DNA of 50,867 bases, taken from positions 1 to 50,867 of the forward strand of contig JAQXIP010000088.1 in the NCBI GenBank assembly GCA_029007845.1. Reading direction: 5' to 3'. Of the stretch, positions 7,919 to 15,140 are shown piece by piece. Both the position numbers and the translations under genes were made by a program. The notes beneath the pieces are model-generated. The model saw only the letters and a program-made list of their open reading frames with translations, did not search any database and had not been told where the DNA came from. Within the stretch, counting starts at the first letter, position 1. Each line of letters begins with the position of its first letter. The DNA is from Clostridiales bacterium (GTDB taxonomy: Bacteria; Bacillota; Clostridia; Lachnospirales; Lachnospiraceae).

Positions 7919-8782
7919 ATGGCAACAGATTATGCGACACTGAAAAAAGGCGGTTTTATGAGGCAGAAGCAGAAAAATCATTTTTCGCTGAGACTGCGGG
8001 TGGTAGGTGGGAATCTTACCGCAAAGCAGCTGGCTAAAATCGCCCAGGTATCGGAGAAATATGGAGACGGTTATGTACACCTTACTTCCCGCCAGAGTGT
8101 GGAGATTCCATATATCAAGCTGGAACAGATTGATGATGTGAAAAATGCACTGGCCGAAGGGGATGTGGAGCCGGGGGTGTGCGGACCGAGAGTCCGTACT
8201 ATTACTGCATGTCAGGGAAAAGCAATCTGCCCAAGCGGGTGTATTGATACTTATGCGCTGGCAAAGGAACTGGATGATCGCTATTTTGCAAAAGAATTGC
8301 CTCACAAATTCAAATTTGGAATCACTGGCTGTCAGAATAACTGTCTGAAGTCGGAGGAAAATGATGTGGGCATTAAAGGCGGCATCAAAGTAGAGTGGAT
8401 TAAAGACAAATGCATTCAATGCGGGGTATGCGTGAAAGTCTGCCGTTCTGGTGCCATAGAACTTAAGGACGGGAAGATTTCGCTGGATCAGGAGAAATGT
8501 AATTTCTGTGGAAGATGTACAAAATCCTGCCCGGTAGATGCCTATCAGGAAACCGAAGGATATATTGTGTCTTTCGGAGGGCTGTTTGGCAACCGCATTA
8601 ATAAAGGTGAAACCGTGATTCCTTTTATTGAAGATCACGATACGTTGTTAAAAGTCTGCGACCGGGCAATCCGCTTTTTTGAAAAAAATGCATTGCCGGG
8701 GGAACGGTTTAAATTCACGATTGACCGGGTAGGAAAAGAAGTATTTGAAAAAGAGATTAAGGAGGCATATGAAAATGGCTGA
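7919..8782 (+). CDS. Small siroheme/4Fe-4S sulfite reductase with ferredoxin domain
   Basis: This 287-residue protein has the nitrite/sulfite reductase half-domain near the N-terminus (HFSLRLRVVGGNLT; YVHLTSRQSVEIPY). The siroheme-4Fe-4S cysteines are visible as Cys98-X5-Cys104 and Cys138-X3-Cys142 (ACQGKAIC; GCQNNC). Two CxxCxxCxxxC clusters follow (from Cys165 and Cys194), typical of a 2[4Fe-4S] ferredoxin insert. This one-domain architecture matches AsrC-like and small anaerobic sulfite reductases, which reduce sulfite to sulfide with six electrons. Siroheme would come from cysG upstream. Sulfide release beside the sulfur-carrier genes suggests the product is channelled to HcyS. It overlaps the next gene by eight bases. 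Electron donor not known. Confidence 0.88.
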   Translation: MATDYATLKKGGFMRQKQKNHFSLRLRVVGGNLTAKQLAKIAQVSEKYGDGYVHLTSRQSVEIPYIKLEQIDDVKNALAEGDVEPGVCGPRVRTITACQGKAICPSGCIDTYALAKELDDRYFAKELPHKFKFGITGCQNNCLKSEENDVGIKGGIKVEWIKDKCIQCGVCVKVCRSGAIELKDGKISLDQEKCNFCGRCTKSCPVDAYQETEGYIVSFGGLFGNRINKGETVIPFIEDHDTLLKVCDRAIRFFEKNALPGERFKFTIDRVGKEVFEKEIKEAYENG

Positions 8783-9020
8783 TATTCACATTGATGATTA
8801 TGTAGATATTACGGATGTGGTATGTCCGGTTACTTTTGTAAAGGCAAAGGTGGCACTGGAGGAACTGGATGATGGACAGGTATTATCGGTAAAACTCAAT
8901 GATGGCGAGCCGGTGCAGAATGTACCCCGCAGTATGAAAGAGGAAGGACATCAGGTCTTGAAATTAACCGAAAATGGAGATGGCACCTATGAACTGCTGG
9001 TGAAAAAAGTTGGAGATTGA
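8775..9020 (+). CDS. TusA-family sulfur-transfer protein
   Basis: The ATG at 8775 lies nine bases after AAGGAGG; an earlier in-frame ATG at 8769 is too close to that site. The product is 81 residues, the usual size for TusA. The hallmark cysteine is present in DVVCPVTFVKAK, but the family CPxP motif reads CPVT. TusA proteins carry sulfur as a persulfide on that Cys and pass it to acceptors. Its place between sulfite reductase and the HcyS system suggests it moves sulfur to the carrier or its activator (inference). It shares its first eight bases with the reductase gene, indicating translational coupling. Confidence 0.85.
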   Translation: MADIHIDDYVDITDVVCPVTFVKAKVALEELDDGQVLSVKLNDGEPVQNVPRSMKEEGHQVLKLTENGDGTYELLVKKVGD

Positions 9021-9041
9021 TATAGCGTAATAGGAGGTTTT

Positions 9042-9359
9042 ATGGCAGAACGGTTGGATTACAGTGGTTTTGACCAAAAAGTGCTTGGAGGCAAGGGACT
9101 CTTTCTTGTGGATTTTTATTCCGACAGCTGTGTTCCGTGTAAGCGGATGTCTCCGGTTCTTGCAGAATTAGAGGAAAAATATGGAGATAATCTGCAAGTT
9201 GTAAAGGTCAATATTGCTTATGAAACGGATTTAGTAGAGAAATATCAGGTTACGGCAGCACCTACTTTATGCCTTTTTAAGGATGGTGTGGAGATTGAAA
9301 GACGGACAGGCGTCCAGAAAAAAGCTGATCTGGAAAAAATCATTGAAGAAAACAAATAG
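9042..9359 (+). CDS. Thioredoxin-like protein with CVPC active site
   Basis: A 105-residue thioredoxin fold: VDFYSDSCVPCKRMSPVL holds the redox pair, and the cis-proline motif is AAPTLCLFKDG. The active site reads Cys-Val-Pro-Cys with Ser in front, where classical thioredoxins have WCGPC; losing Trp and Gly usually changes redox potential. A thioredoxin reductase is encoded at the end of the same operon, so the two likely form a dedicated couple, perhaps reducing disulfides or persulfides formed during sulfur transfer, or feeding the sulfite reductase (inference). RBS TAGGAGG precedes the ATG. Confidence 0.9.
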   Translation: MAERLDYSGFDQKVLGGKGLFLVDFYSDSCVPCKRMSPVLAELEEKYGDNLQVVKVNIAYETDLVEKYQVTAAPTLCLFKDGVEIERRTGVQKKADLEKIIEENK

Positions 9360-9371
9360 GAGGATATGGGA

Positions 9372-9578
9372 ATGAAGATTACAGTTGCTGGAGAAACAAA
9401 GGAAGTAAAGGATGGAATTACAATTGCCCAGTTGATTACAGAGGAACAGGTTGAGACTCCGGAGTATGTTACCGTTTCGGTAAATGATGAATTTGCCAAA
9501 AGTGAGAATTTTGAAACGCAGGTATTAAAAGATGGAGACAACGTGGAGTTTCTTTATTTCATGGGAGGTGGTCAGTAG
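9372..9578 (+). CDS. ThiS/MoaD-like sulfur carrier with masked C-terminus (HcyS-like)
   Basis: The ATG at 9372 is eight bases after GGAGG; the ATG at 9366 is too near. The 68-residue product has the ubiquitin-like pattern of ThiS (MKITVAGETKEV, VSVNDEF, DGDNVEFLYFMGGG). The end is Gly-Gly-Gly-Gln: one residue follows the di-glycine that must be exposed before adenylation. A JAMM protease two genes downstream would trim it, as described for HcyD/HcyS in Wolinella and Mec+/CysO in mycobacteria. The E1-like gene starts within its stop codon. No thiamine or molybdopterin genes are near, so a role in homocysteine synthesis is preferred. Confidence 0.88.
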   Translation: MKITVAGETKEVKDGITIAQLITEEQVETPEYVTVSVNDEFAKSENFETQVLKDGDNVEFLYFMGGGQ

Positions 9579-10384
9579 TGGCATTTTCAAATGAACAGTT
9601 AGAGCGGTATTCTAGACATATTATATTGAAAGAAGTAGGTGCAAAAGGACAGAAGAAGCTTTTGAATGCAAAAGTTCTGATTATTGGCGCAGGCGGGCTT
9701 GGTGCTCCGGCTGCTATGTATCTTGCTGCAGCGGGGGTAGGAACGATCGGAATTGCGGATGCAGATGAAGTAGATTTATCAAATCTGCAGCGTCAGATTA
9801 TCCATGCAACAGAAGATCTGGGAAAGGCGAAGGTGCAGTCGGCAAAAGAGACGATGAACCGGATGAATCCGGATGTAACGGTGAATACGTACCGTACCTT
9901 TGTTACATCAGAAAACATTATGGATCTGATTGCAGATTATGATTTTATTATTGATGGAACCGATAATTTCCCGGCAAAATTCTTGATTAATGATGCGTGT
10001 GTGATGGCAAAGAAACCATTTTCCCATGCGGGAATTATCCGGTTCAAAGGACAGCTTATGACTTATGTACCGGGGGAAGGACCTTGCTACCGCTGTGTCT
10101 TTAAAGATCCACCACCGAAGGATGCCGTGCCTACCTGTAAGCAGGCTGGTGTAATCGGTGCAATGGGTGGCGTGATCGGTAGTCTCCAGGCTATGGAAGC
10201 AGTTAAATATATCCTGGGAGTTGGTGACCTGCTTACAGGATATCTGTTAACTTATGATGCATTGAAAATGGAATTTAGGAAAATCAAGCTGCCGACGGAT
10301 ACTTCTGGCTGCGCAGTGTGTGGCGATCATCCAACGATTACAGAACTGATTGATTATGAACAGGCAGAGTGTGAAGGAGTCTGA
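9578..10384 (+). CDS. E1-like sulfur-carrier adenylyltransferase (ThiF/MoeB/HcyF-like)
   Basis: A GTG start at 9578 overlaps the TAG of the carrier gene by one base and has GGAGG nine bases upstream. The 268-residue protein shows the ThiF/MoeB core: RYSRHIILKEVG, the nucleotide loop IIGAGGLGAPAA, the DADEVDLSNLQRQI segment, TDNFPAKFLIND, two zinc CxxC pairs (CYRC and CAVC) and the Cys in PTCKQAGVIG. It should adenylate the exposed C-terminal Gly of the carrier so that sulfur can form the thiocarboxylate. There is no C-terminal rhodanese domain, so sulfur must come from elsewhere, perhaps the TusA-like protein or sulfide. Its genetic fusion with the carrier gene leaves little doubt about partnership. 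Confidence 0.92.
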   Translation: MAFSNEQLERYSRHIILKEVGAKGQKKLLNAKVLIIGAGGLGAPAAMYLAAAGVGTIGIADADEVDLSNLQRQIIHATEDLGKAKVQSAKETMNRMNPDVTVNTYRTFVTSENIMDLIADYDFIIDGTDNFPAKFLINDACVMAKKPFSHAGIIRFKGQLMTYVPGEGPCYRCVFKDPPPKDAVPTCKQAGVIGAMGGVIGSLQAMEAVKYILGVGDLLTGYLLTYDALKMEFRKIKLPTDTSGCAVCGDHPTITELIDYEQAECEGV

Positions 10385-10388
10385 AACA

Positions 10389-10802
10389 ATGATTAAAATC
10401 CGAAGAGAAGATTACGATAATATCATCCGGCATGCAAGAAAGGAACTGCCCAATGAAGCATGTGGACTGATTGCAGGAACCGTAACCGGAGAGGATAAAG
10501 TAATTGAAAAAGTATATTTTCTTACAAACATAGACCATTCCAGGGAACATTTTTCCCTGGATCCAAAGGAACAGTTAGAGGCGGTCAAGGATATGCGTGC
10601 GAATGGATTAAAGCCTCTTGGAAACTGGCATTCTCATCCGGAAAGCCCTTCCAGACCATCAGAGGAAGATAAGAGACTGGCCTATGACAGCAGTGCAAGT
10701 TATTTGATTTTGTCTCTGTTAGAACCAGAACACCCGGTTCTTAATTCCTTCCATATCAGTGGAGAGGTGTCAGAAAAAGAAGAGCTGCAGATTAAGGAGT
10801 GA
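10389..10802 (+). CDS. JAMM/MPN+ metalloprotease (HcyD/Mec+-like)
   Basis: Translation most likely starts at the ATG at 10389, nine bases after GGAG. The 137-residue protein has a complete JAMM zinc site: Glu23 in LPNEACGLIAG and HSHPESPSRPSEED, i.e. His81-x-His83-x10-Asp94. Proteins of this type cleave peptide bonds after Gly-Gly of ubiquitin-like carriers. In this operon the natural substrate is the Gly-Gly-Gly-Gln tail of the carrier at 9372. It could instead act after sulfur transfer, as Mec+ does when it frees cysteine from CysO. MetY rather than a CysM-like synthase in the operon favours tail removal (inference). Confidence 0.9.
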   Translation: MIKIRREDYDNIIRHARKELPNEACGLIAGTVTGEDKVIEKVYFLTNIDHSREHFSLDPKEQLEAVKDMRANGLKPLGNWHSHPESPSRPSEEDKRLAYDSSASYLILSLLEPEHPVLNSFHISGEVSEKEELQIKE

Positions 10803-10807
10803 TTACC

Positions 10808-11713
10808 ATGTTGGATATTCTGATCATAGGCAGCGGCCCGGCAGGGCTGTCTGCTGCAATCTATGGGAAACGGGCGAATCTGAACGTTTTAGTAGCAGAA
10901 AAGGAATATCTTGGAACGGGACAGATTGCAGAAAGTGGTCTTGTGGACAATTATCTCGGAATTGCTGAAATCACCGGGTATGAACTGGGAGAAAAATTCC
11001 GGGAACATGCGGAAAAACTGGGTGTAGAGTTTTACGAAGGAGAAGCCCGCCAGTTTGAGCCGCAAACAGATGGATGGAAAGTGCATTTTGATAATGGAAC
11101 CGTACTGGAGACGAAAACGGTAATTTATTGCGCTGGTGCAGCTCACCGTCATCTGGATGTGCCGGGGGAAACAGAATATTCTGGAAAAGGAGTTTCCTAT
11201 TGTGCGTTATGTGATGGAGCCTTTTATAAGGATAAAGTAACGGCGGTAATCGGAGGAGGAAACACCGCTTTGGATGATGCCCTGTATCTGTCTGAAATCT
11301 GTAAAAAAGTGTATCTGATCCACCGGAGAAGTGAATTTCGAGGTTCTGCCAAAACACTGGAGAACATCCGAAAACGGGATAATATTGAGGTTATAACAGA
11401 TGCACAGGTTGCTTCCATATCAGGAGAACAAAAAGTCAATGGGATTATTTTGAAAGACGGTCAGAAGATTGCTGTGGATGGCGTGTTTGTTGCAGTCGGG
11501 ATGATTCCACAGACGAAGGGGGTAGAGGGTGTAGTATCCCTGGACGAGAGCGGATATATCGCAGCGGATGAGACAGGGAAAACGTCGGCGGCTGGATTGT
11601 TTGCGGCGGGAGATGTGCGGACAAAGAAGTTCCGGCAGGTCGTCACAGCAGTTTCTGACGGTGCTAATGCGGCAGTGGCTGCGGCAGAGTATTTGAGTCA
11701 TTTTGCAAAATGA
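10808..11713 (+). CDS. trxB: Thioredoxin reductase (NADPH, FAD)
   Basis: The ATG at 10808 is eight bases after AAGGAG at 10794. The 301-residue enzyme shows the FAD motif IIGSGPAGLSAAIYGKRA at the N-terminus, the redox disulfide CALC (SYCALCDGAFY), the NADPH loop IGGGNTALDDA and the late FAD motif GLFAAGDVR. It reduces thioredoxin with NADPH. As the last gene of the sulfur operon it is probably the partner of the CVPC thioredoxin at 9042. YCALCDGA differs from the E. coli CATC only at one inner residue. A strong terminator follows. Confidence 0.92.
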   Translation: MLDILIIGSGPAGLSAAIYGKRANLNVLVAEKEYLGTGQIAESGLVDNYLGIAEITGYELGEKFREHAEKLGVEFYEGEARQFEPQTDGWKVHFDNGTVLETKTVIYCAGAAHRHLDVPGETEYSGKGVSYCALCDGAFYKDKVTAVIGGGNTALDDALYLSEICKKVYLIHRRSEFRGSAKTLENIRKRDNIEVITDAQVASISGEQKVNGIILKDGQKIAVDGVFVAVGMIPQTKGVEGVVSLDESGYIAADETGKTSAAGLFAAGDVRTKKFRQVVTAVSDGANAAVAAAEYLSHFAK

Positions 11714-11756
11714 CGAAGTTTGTGTAATAAAATAAGTCAGATTTTTCACAAAAAAA

Positions 11757-11806
11757 GAGGAATACAGTTTGTACATCCCTTGTACTATCTGTATTCCTCC
11801 TGTTTT
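11757..11806 (+). terminator. Terminator of the metY-trxB operon
   Basis: GAGGAATACAG (11757-11767) pairs with CTGTATTCCTC (11789-11799); an inner GTACA/TGTAC stem extends it, and CTGTTTTT follows. Confidence 0.88.
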
Positions 11807-11821
11807 TATGTGAGAAGTCAG

Positions 11822-11899
11822 GGCATTCTGTATGCCATCGGCGGCACGATTGGAAGTGAACTGTAACGATGTCAATTCTGGAATCGTAACAGTTCAGCC
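11822..11899. repeat. Intergenic palindromic repeat unit
   Basis: The stretch between trxB and the next gene holds nested dyads: GGCAT/ATGCC (11823-11836), and 14-base arms TGAACTGTAACGAT (11857-11870) and ATCGTAACAGTTCA (11883-11896) with one mismatch. The right end CGTAACAGTTCAGCC recurs exactly at 21661-21675 in another intergenic gap. This looks like a small dispersed repeat rather than a terminator, as no T run follows. Confidence 0.45.
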
Positions 11900-11977
11900 T
11901 GTCACTGGACAAAAGGATTGTGTTTTTTTGGATTATGGCATATATTATTGGAGAAAATGCAAAGGAGGAAGCGTCGT

Positions 11978-12262
11978 ATGGAGTCAGGAAAGGAACTGGG
12001 ATTTCCGGCACAGGAGATCTACCGGGAAATCTTTGAGGTGGCGTATTTTAAAAAAAGTATCTATTTTGGAAGTTATAAGGGACTTCATTTCCAGATCCGG
12101 AAGGAAGGGGAAGAACTTTTGGTGACAGCGTGGCCAGGACCTTATATTATGGAAGTGACGCCGGAGGAAGATAAGAAGAAAAAGACGGTGGAATTTAGTG
12201 AAGAAGGACTGAAAGAAGCTTCTGGATGGCTGGCTGCTTTACACGGGGAGCAGAAAAAATAA
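11978..12262 (+). CDS. Small conserved-looking hypothetical protein, 94 residues
   Basis: The ATG at 11978 follows AAAGGAGG by nine bases, a strong initiation site. The soluble product has no signal peptide or membrane segment. It begins MESGKELGFPAQEIYREI, has a beta-rich middle (KGLHFQIRKEGEELLVTAWPG; EVTPEE) and ends in an amphipathic helix (SEEGLKEASGWLAALHG). I do not recognise the family. It lies upstream of an ECF sigma gene but a hairpin separates the two, so co-transcription is unclear. Longer in-frame starts upstream run through the repeat at 11822-11899 and are unlikely. Confidence 0.65.
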   Translation: MESGKELGFPAQEIYREIFEVAYFKKSIYFGSYKGLHFQIRKEGEELLVTAWPGPYIMEVTPEEDKKKKTVEFSEEGLKEASGWLAALHGEQKK

Positions 12263-12281
12263 TTTTTTTGTAGTAAATGAA

Positions 12282-12321
12282 CAGGATATTACGTTTGGTA
12301 GGATGAAAGCGTAATATCCTG
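12282..12321 (+). promoter_or_regulatory. Perfect 12-bp hairpin in the leader of the ECF sigma gene
   Basis: CAGGATATTACG (12282-12293) and CGTAATATCCTG (12310-12321) are exact reverse complements around a 16-base loop. No T run follows, so it is not a plain terminator. It ends 19 bases before the sigma-factor ATG, close to the GGGG-type ribosome site; an operator or a translational control hairpin are both possible. Confidence 0.55.
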
Positions 12322-12340
12322 GGACAAGGGGTAGAAAATT

Positions 12341-12901
12341 ATGTTGATCTGTCTGTCTGTATTGGACACGGAAGAAGAAAAAGGACTGTTTACAAGGCTG
12401 TATGAAACATATGGGCATTTACTGTGGTACATAGCCAGAGACATTCTGAAAGATGACCATCTTGCGGAAGATGCTGTACAGGAGGCTTTTTTAGCACTGA
12501 CGCGCCACATTGATAAGGTAAAAGGAGAGGAGGCAGCGAAAACAAAACGCTTTTTGGCAACCATTGTAAAAAGCAAAGCCATTGACCTTTTACGGAAACA
12601 AAAATCAAAAAAGGAAGATCTGCTGGATGTGGAAAGCCAGGAGTGTCTTTTGGGGATGGAGGAAGAAAATGCTCTTTCTGGTCTTTTAAAGCAGGAATCC
12701 ATGGAACGGATCTGTGATGCAGTTGGAAAGCTGGATGAGTCATACCGGATTGTATTTGAACTAAAAGTCCTTCATGAATTATCGGATCAGGAGATTGGAG
12801 AGATTCTGGGGATCTCACCGAAGCTGGCCAATGTAAGAATGTTTCGGGCAAGAAAGAAACTGCAGGATTTTCTGGAGGAGGAATACGGATATGACAGGTG
12901 A
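12341..12901 (+). CDS. ECF-type RNA polymerase sigma factor
   Basis: A 186-residue sigma-70 family protein. Region 2 is seen as LYETYGHLLWYIARDILKDDHLAEDAVQEAFLAL (pattern split by the conserved DHLAEDAVQE) and RFLATIVKSKAIDLLRKQ; region 4 as LDESYRIVFELKVLHELSDQEIGEILG followed by SPKLANVRMFRARKKL. There is no region 1 or 3, which defines ECF sigma factors. It overlaps the next gene by eleven bases, and that gene encodes a membrane protein in the position where anti-sigma factors normally lie. Such pairs answer envelope stress or signals. The leader carries a perfect 12-bp hairpin. Confidence 0.92.
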   Translation: MLICLSVLDTEEEKGLFTRLYETYGHLLWYIARDILKDDHLAEDAVQEAFLALTRHIDKVKGEEAAKTKRFLATIVKSKAIDLLRKQKSKKEDLLDVESQECLLGMEEENALSGLLKQESMERICDAVGKLDESYRIVFELKVLHELSDQEIGEILGISPKLANVRMFRARKKLQDFLEEEYGYDR

Positions 12902-13595
12902 AGAAAAATTAAAGAAAATCCTTTTACAGAACATGGAAGATAGACTGCGGACCATGCAGGAACGCATGGAGAAAGAAGGGGTGGAACCAGATGAGGATTC
13001 CTTCTCTATAAAAGTGGAGCCTGTTCTCAAAAAAGGGGATCGTCTGTGTGGTAAAACAATGCCGGAAAAACAAGGAAAAAGAAGACGGAGGATTTGCGTG
13101 TGGGCTTCTCTTGCGGCAGCTTCGGTTCTGTTGGCAGCAGGGGGATATGCATTATTTCATTCGGGAGTTGGAATGGATACGAAAAGTGACAACCATTATT
13201 CTGATCTGTCAAATTCCTTGATTTCTGGCGAATCCCAGTCGGACAGCCAGGGTTCTGTGTATACAGAAGAAAAGGAATCCCAATACCCGGTCTGGTCACT
13301 GGCAGAAGAAGATCAGCCATCCGATGGTACAATTGTATTCCAGATGTGGAATTCATCAGAATATCCGGTATCTTATGGCCCGGTTACAAAAATCGAACGC
13401 ATGGAGGATGGAAAATGGATTCTTCTATATGAACAACAAGAAGGGGAAGAAGAATTCACCCTGACAGCAGGAGAAAGCTGTATGGAATCAATTATTCCAG
13501 AGCAGTATGGTTTTTCGCTTTCACAGGAAAAAGATACCTATCGGTTTTATCGGAACATTGATGGGGAGGAAACAGTATTAAAGGTGGCAAGATGA
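12891..13595 (+). CDS. Membrane protein, candidate anti-sigma factor with extracytoplasmic Ig-like domain
   Basis: Overlaps the sigma gene (ATG at 12891). The 234-residue protein has a cytoplasmic, charged N-terminus of about 62 residues, a basic stop (KRRRRICVWA), one membrane helix (about 66-88), a Ser/Asp-rich linker and an extracellular beta domain: VFQMWNSSEYPVSYGP, KIERMEDGKWILLYEQ and FTLTAGES resemble Big_14-type bacterial Ig-like domains. No zinc-binding anti-sigma HxxxCxxC motif is present. Topology and gene order favour control of the upstream sigma factor, with the outer domain as a sensor (inference). The function of the outer domain is not established. Confidence 0.65.
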   Translation: MTGEEKLKKILLQNMEDRLRTMQERMEKEGVEPDEDSFSIKVEPVLKKGDRLCGKTMPEKQGKRRRRICVWASLAAASVLLAAGGYALFHSGVGMDTKSDNHYSDLSNSLISGESQSDSQGSVYTEEKESQYPVWSLAEEDQPSDGTIVFQMWNSSEYPVSYGPVTKIERMEDGKWILLYEQQEGEEEFTLTAGESCMESIIPEQYGFSLSQEKDTYRFYRNIDGEETVLKVAR

Positions 13596-13628
13596 TGTGT
13601 GCTGCCTGGATAAAAGGAGAGATAGAAT

Positions 13629-14624
13629 ATGAAAAAAAGGAAAAAAGCATTATCCAATCTTTTGGCAGGAGTGGTTTTATTGTGTCTTCTTACGGCATGT
13701 GGCAATTCAATGGAAACATACTCAGATAGTGAAATGAATCAAGTCACCAGTGGTTCCCAGGAATATTCCGATGATGGAAATATGGAAGATGGTTATGAGG
13801 CAGAAGAAAAATCTGCCATGCCAGAGGATGGAGTTGGCACCAGCAGCAGTAATGGTAACAGTGAAAACAGTAAGGGCGGGGATGAAATTCAGGTCTCAGA
13901 CACAGAAAATCAGAGCCAGAAATTAATTAAAACTGTGACAATCTGTGCGGAAACGAAAGAATATGATAAACTGATGACTTCCCTTACGGATAAAGTCAAA
14001 CAGTTAAAAGGATACATTGAAGAATCGGAAGAAAGCCAGTATGGTGCGGGAAACAGAAGATACTGCTCCCTTACTGTCCGGGTTCCGTGTGAATCGCTGG
14101 ACACATTTCTTATGGAAATCAGTGAGTCCACCAATGTATTGTCGAAAAATGTAAGTACGGAGGATGTAACTCTGGCTTATGTGGATATGGAAAGCCACAT
14201 AAAAGCCCTGAGGACAGAAGAGGAAACCCTTTTGAGATTGTTGGAGAAGGCAGAGAAGCTGTCGGATGTGATCACACTTCAAAATGAACTGACAGATGTC
14301 CGCTATCAGATTGAGTCGTATGAGAGCCAGCTTCGCACTTATGATAATCAAGTCCGGTATAGTACCGTACATCTTACCCTGGAAGAAGTGGAACGGGAAA
14401 GAACTGTGCAGGAAAAAAAGAGTTTCTTGCAGGAGATTAGGTCAGGACTGTCTGATAATTTGTATGAGATAGGCCAAGCCCTTCGCAGCCTGACGATTTG
14501 GTTTATTGTTTCACTGCCATATTTTGCTGTGGTTGGAGTGATTGTGGCTGTGATTGTATTTGCTATCCGGGGAATTCGGAAGAAAATTCGAAAAAAAAGA
14601 GAAATTCGACAAAATGAAAAATAG
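13629..14624 (+). CDS. DUF4349-type lipoprotein with coiled coil and C-terminal membrane helix
   Basis: A 331-residue protein with an N-terminal lipoprotein signal (LLAGVVLLCLLTACG), a low-complexity acidic/Ser-rich stretch to about residue 95, then the DUF4349 body: KLIKTVTICAETKEYDKLM, LTVRVPCESLDTFL, NVSTEDVTLAYVDMESHIKAL, a coiled coil and VRYSTVHLTLEEV. A membrane helix near residues 290-315 is followed by a very basic tail. Both ends are thus held at the membrane. Role unknown; it forms a unit with the ECF sigma and membrane protein upstream (33-bp gap) and may be part of their signal path or their target. Confidence 0.8.
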   Translation: MKKRKKALSNLLAGVVLLCLLTACGNSMETYSDSEMNQVTSGSQEYSDDGNMEDGYEAEEKSAMPEDGVGTSSSNGNSENSKGGDEIQVSDTENQSQKLIKTVTICAETKEYDKLMTSLTDKVKQLKGYIEESEESQYGAGNRRYCSLTVRVPCESLDTFLMEISESTNVLSKNVSTEDVTLAYVDMESHIKALRTEEETLLRLLEKAEKLSDVITLQNELTDVRYQIESYESQLRTYDNQVRYSTVHLTLEEVERERTVQEKKSFLQEIRSGLSDNLYEIGQALRSLTIWFIVSLPYFAVVGVIVAVIVFAIRGIRKKIRKKREIRQNEK

Positions 14625-14627
14625 TTG

Positions 14628-14656
14628 TTGACATGCTACTTTCTTTATTTTAATAT
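14628..14656 (+). promoter_or_regulatory. Promoter of rpsT
   Basis: TTGACA at 14628-14633 and TAATAT at 14651-14656 with a 17-bp spacer, beginning four bases after the DUF4349 stop. Confidence 0.65.
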
Positions 14657-14741
14657 ATAAGGGATGTTTTGCTGCACGTCCGTGTCCGGAGCAGGAAGAC
14701 AAAATAATTATTTGATCTTATCACGTTTGGAGGTGTCTGCA

Positions 14742-15005
14742 TTGGCAAATATTAAATCTGCAAAGAAGAGAATTCTTGTTGCGCGTACAAAAACAGAACG
14801 CAATAAAGCAATCCGCTCAAAAGTAAAAACTTACATTAAGAAAGTTTATGCTGCAATCGACGCAAATGATAAAGAAGCTGCTCAGGTTGCTTTAAAAGCT
14901 GCTACGGTTGAGATTGACAAGGCTTGTACAAAGGGTGTATACCATAAAAAGAATGCATCCAGAAAAGTATCCCGTCTTGCTCAGGCAGTGAATAAACTGG
15001 CTTAG
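14742..15005 (+). CDS. rpsT: 30S ribosomal protein S20
   Basis: The start is a TTG at 14742, set by TTGGAGG eight bases upstream and by homology: bS20 begins with ANIKSAKKR right after the initiator. The product has 87 residues, the standard size. KSAKKRI, RNKAIRSKVKTYIKK, and HKKNASRKVSRLAQAVNKL are family blocks. bS20 binds 16S rRNA in the small subunit body. rpsT is monocistronic, with its own promoter and terminator, and its closeness to gpr, spoIIP and lepA is common in Clostridia, although here a tRNA, a hydrolase and two signalling genes come between. TTG starts in rpsT are known to limit its expression in other bacteria. Confidence 0.96.
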   Translation: MANIKSAKKRILVARTKTERNKAIRSKVKTYIKKVYAAIDANDKEAAQVALKAATVEIDKACTKGVYHKKNASRKVSRLAQAVNKLA

Positions 15006-15034
15006 TTTCTAATTCGGTTATTCTAATAAACATA

Positions 15035-15068
15035 AAAAGAACTTCTACCGTCAGGGAGTTCTTTTTTT
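15035..15068 (+). terminator. Terminator of rpsT
   Basis: AAAAGAACT (15035-15043) pairs with AGTTCTTTT (15057-15065), followed by Ts. Confidence 0.85.
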
Positions 15069-15140
15069 ATGTAAGAAGTACTCATTTTTGGAACAGTTTT
15101 AATTATTTGAAAAAAAGATGAAATTTTTTTAAAAAAAGTG

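Noticed and set aside
7859-8638. A 259-codon minus-strand frame opposite the sulfite reductase
   Set aside because: No ribosome site and no recognisable domain; the opposite strand encodes clear siroheme and ferredoxin motifs.
9372-10384. ThiS/ThiF of thiamine synthesis or MoaD/MoeB of molybdopterin synthesis
   Set aside because: No thi or moa genes nearby; MetY, JAMM protease and sulfite reductase in the operon fit homocysteine synthesis better.
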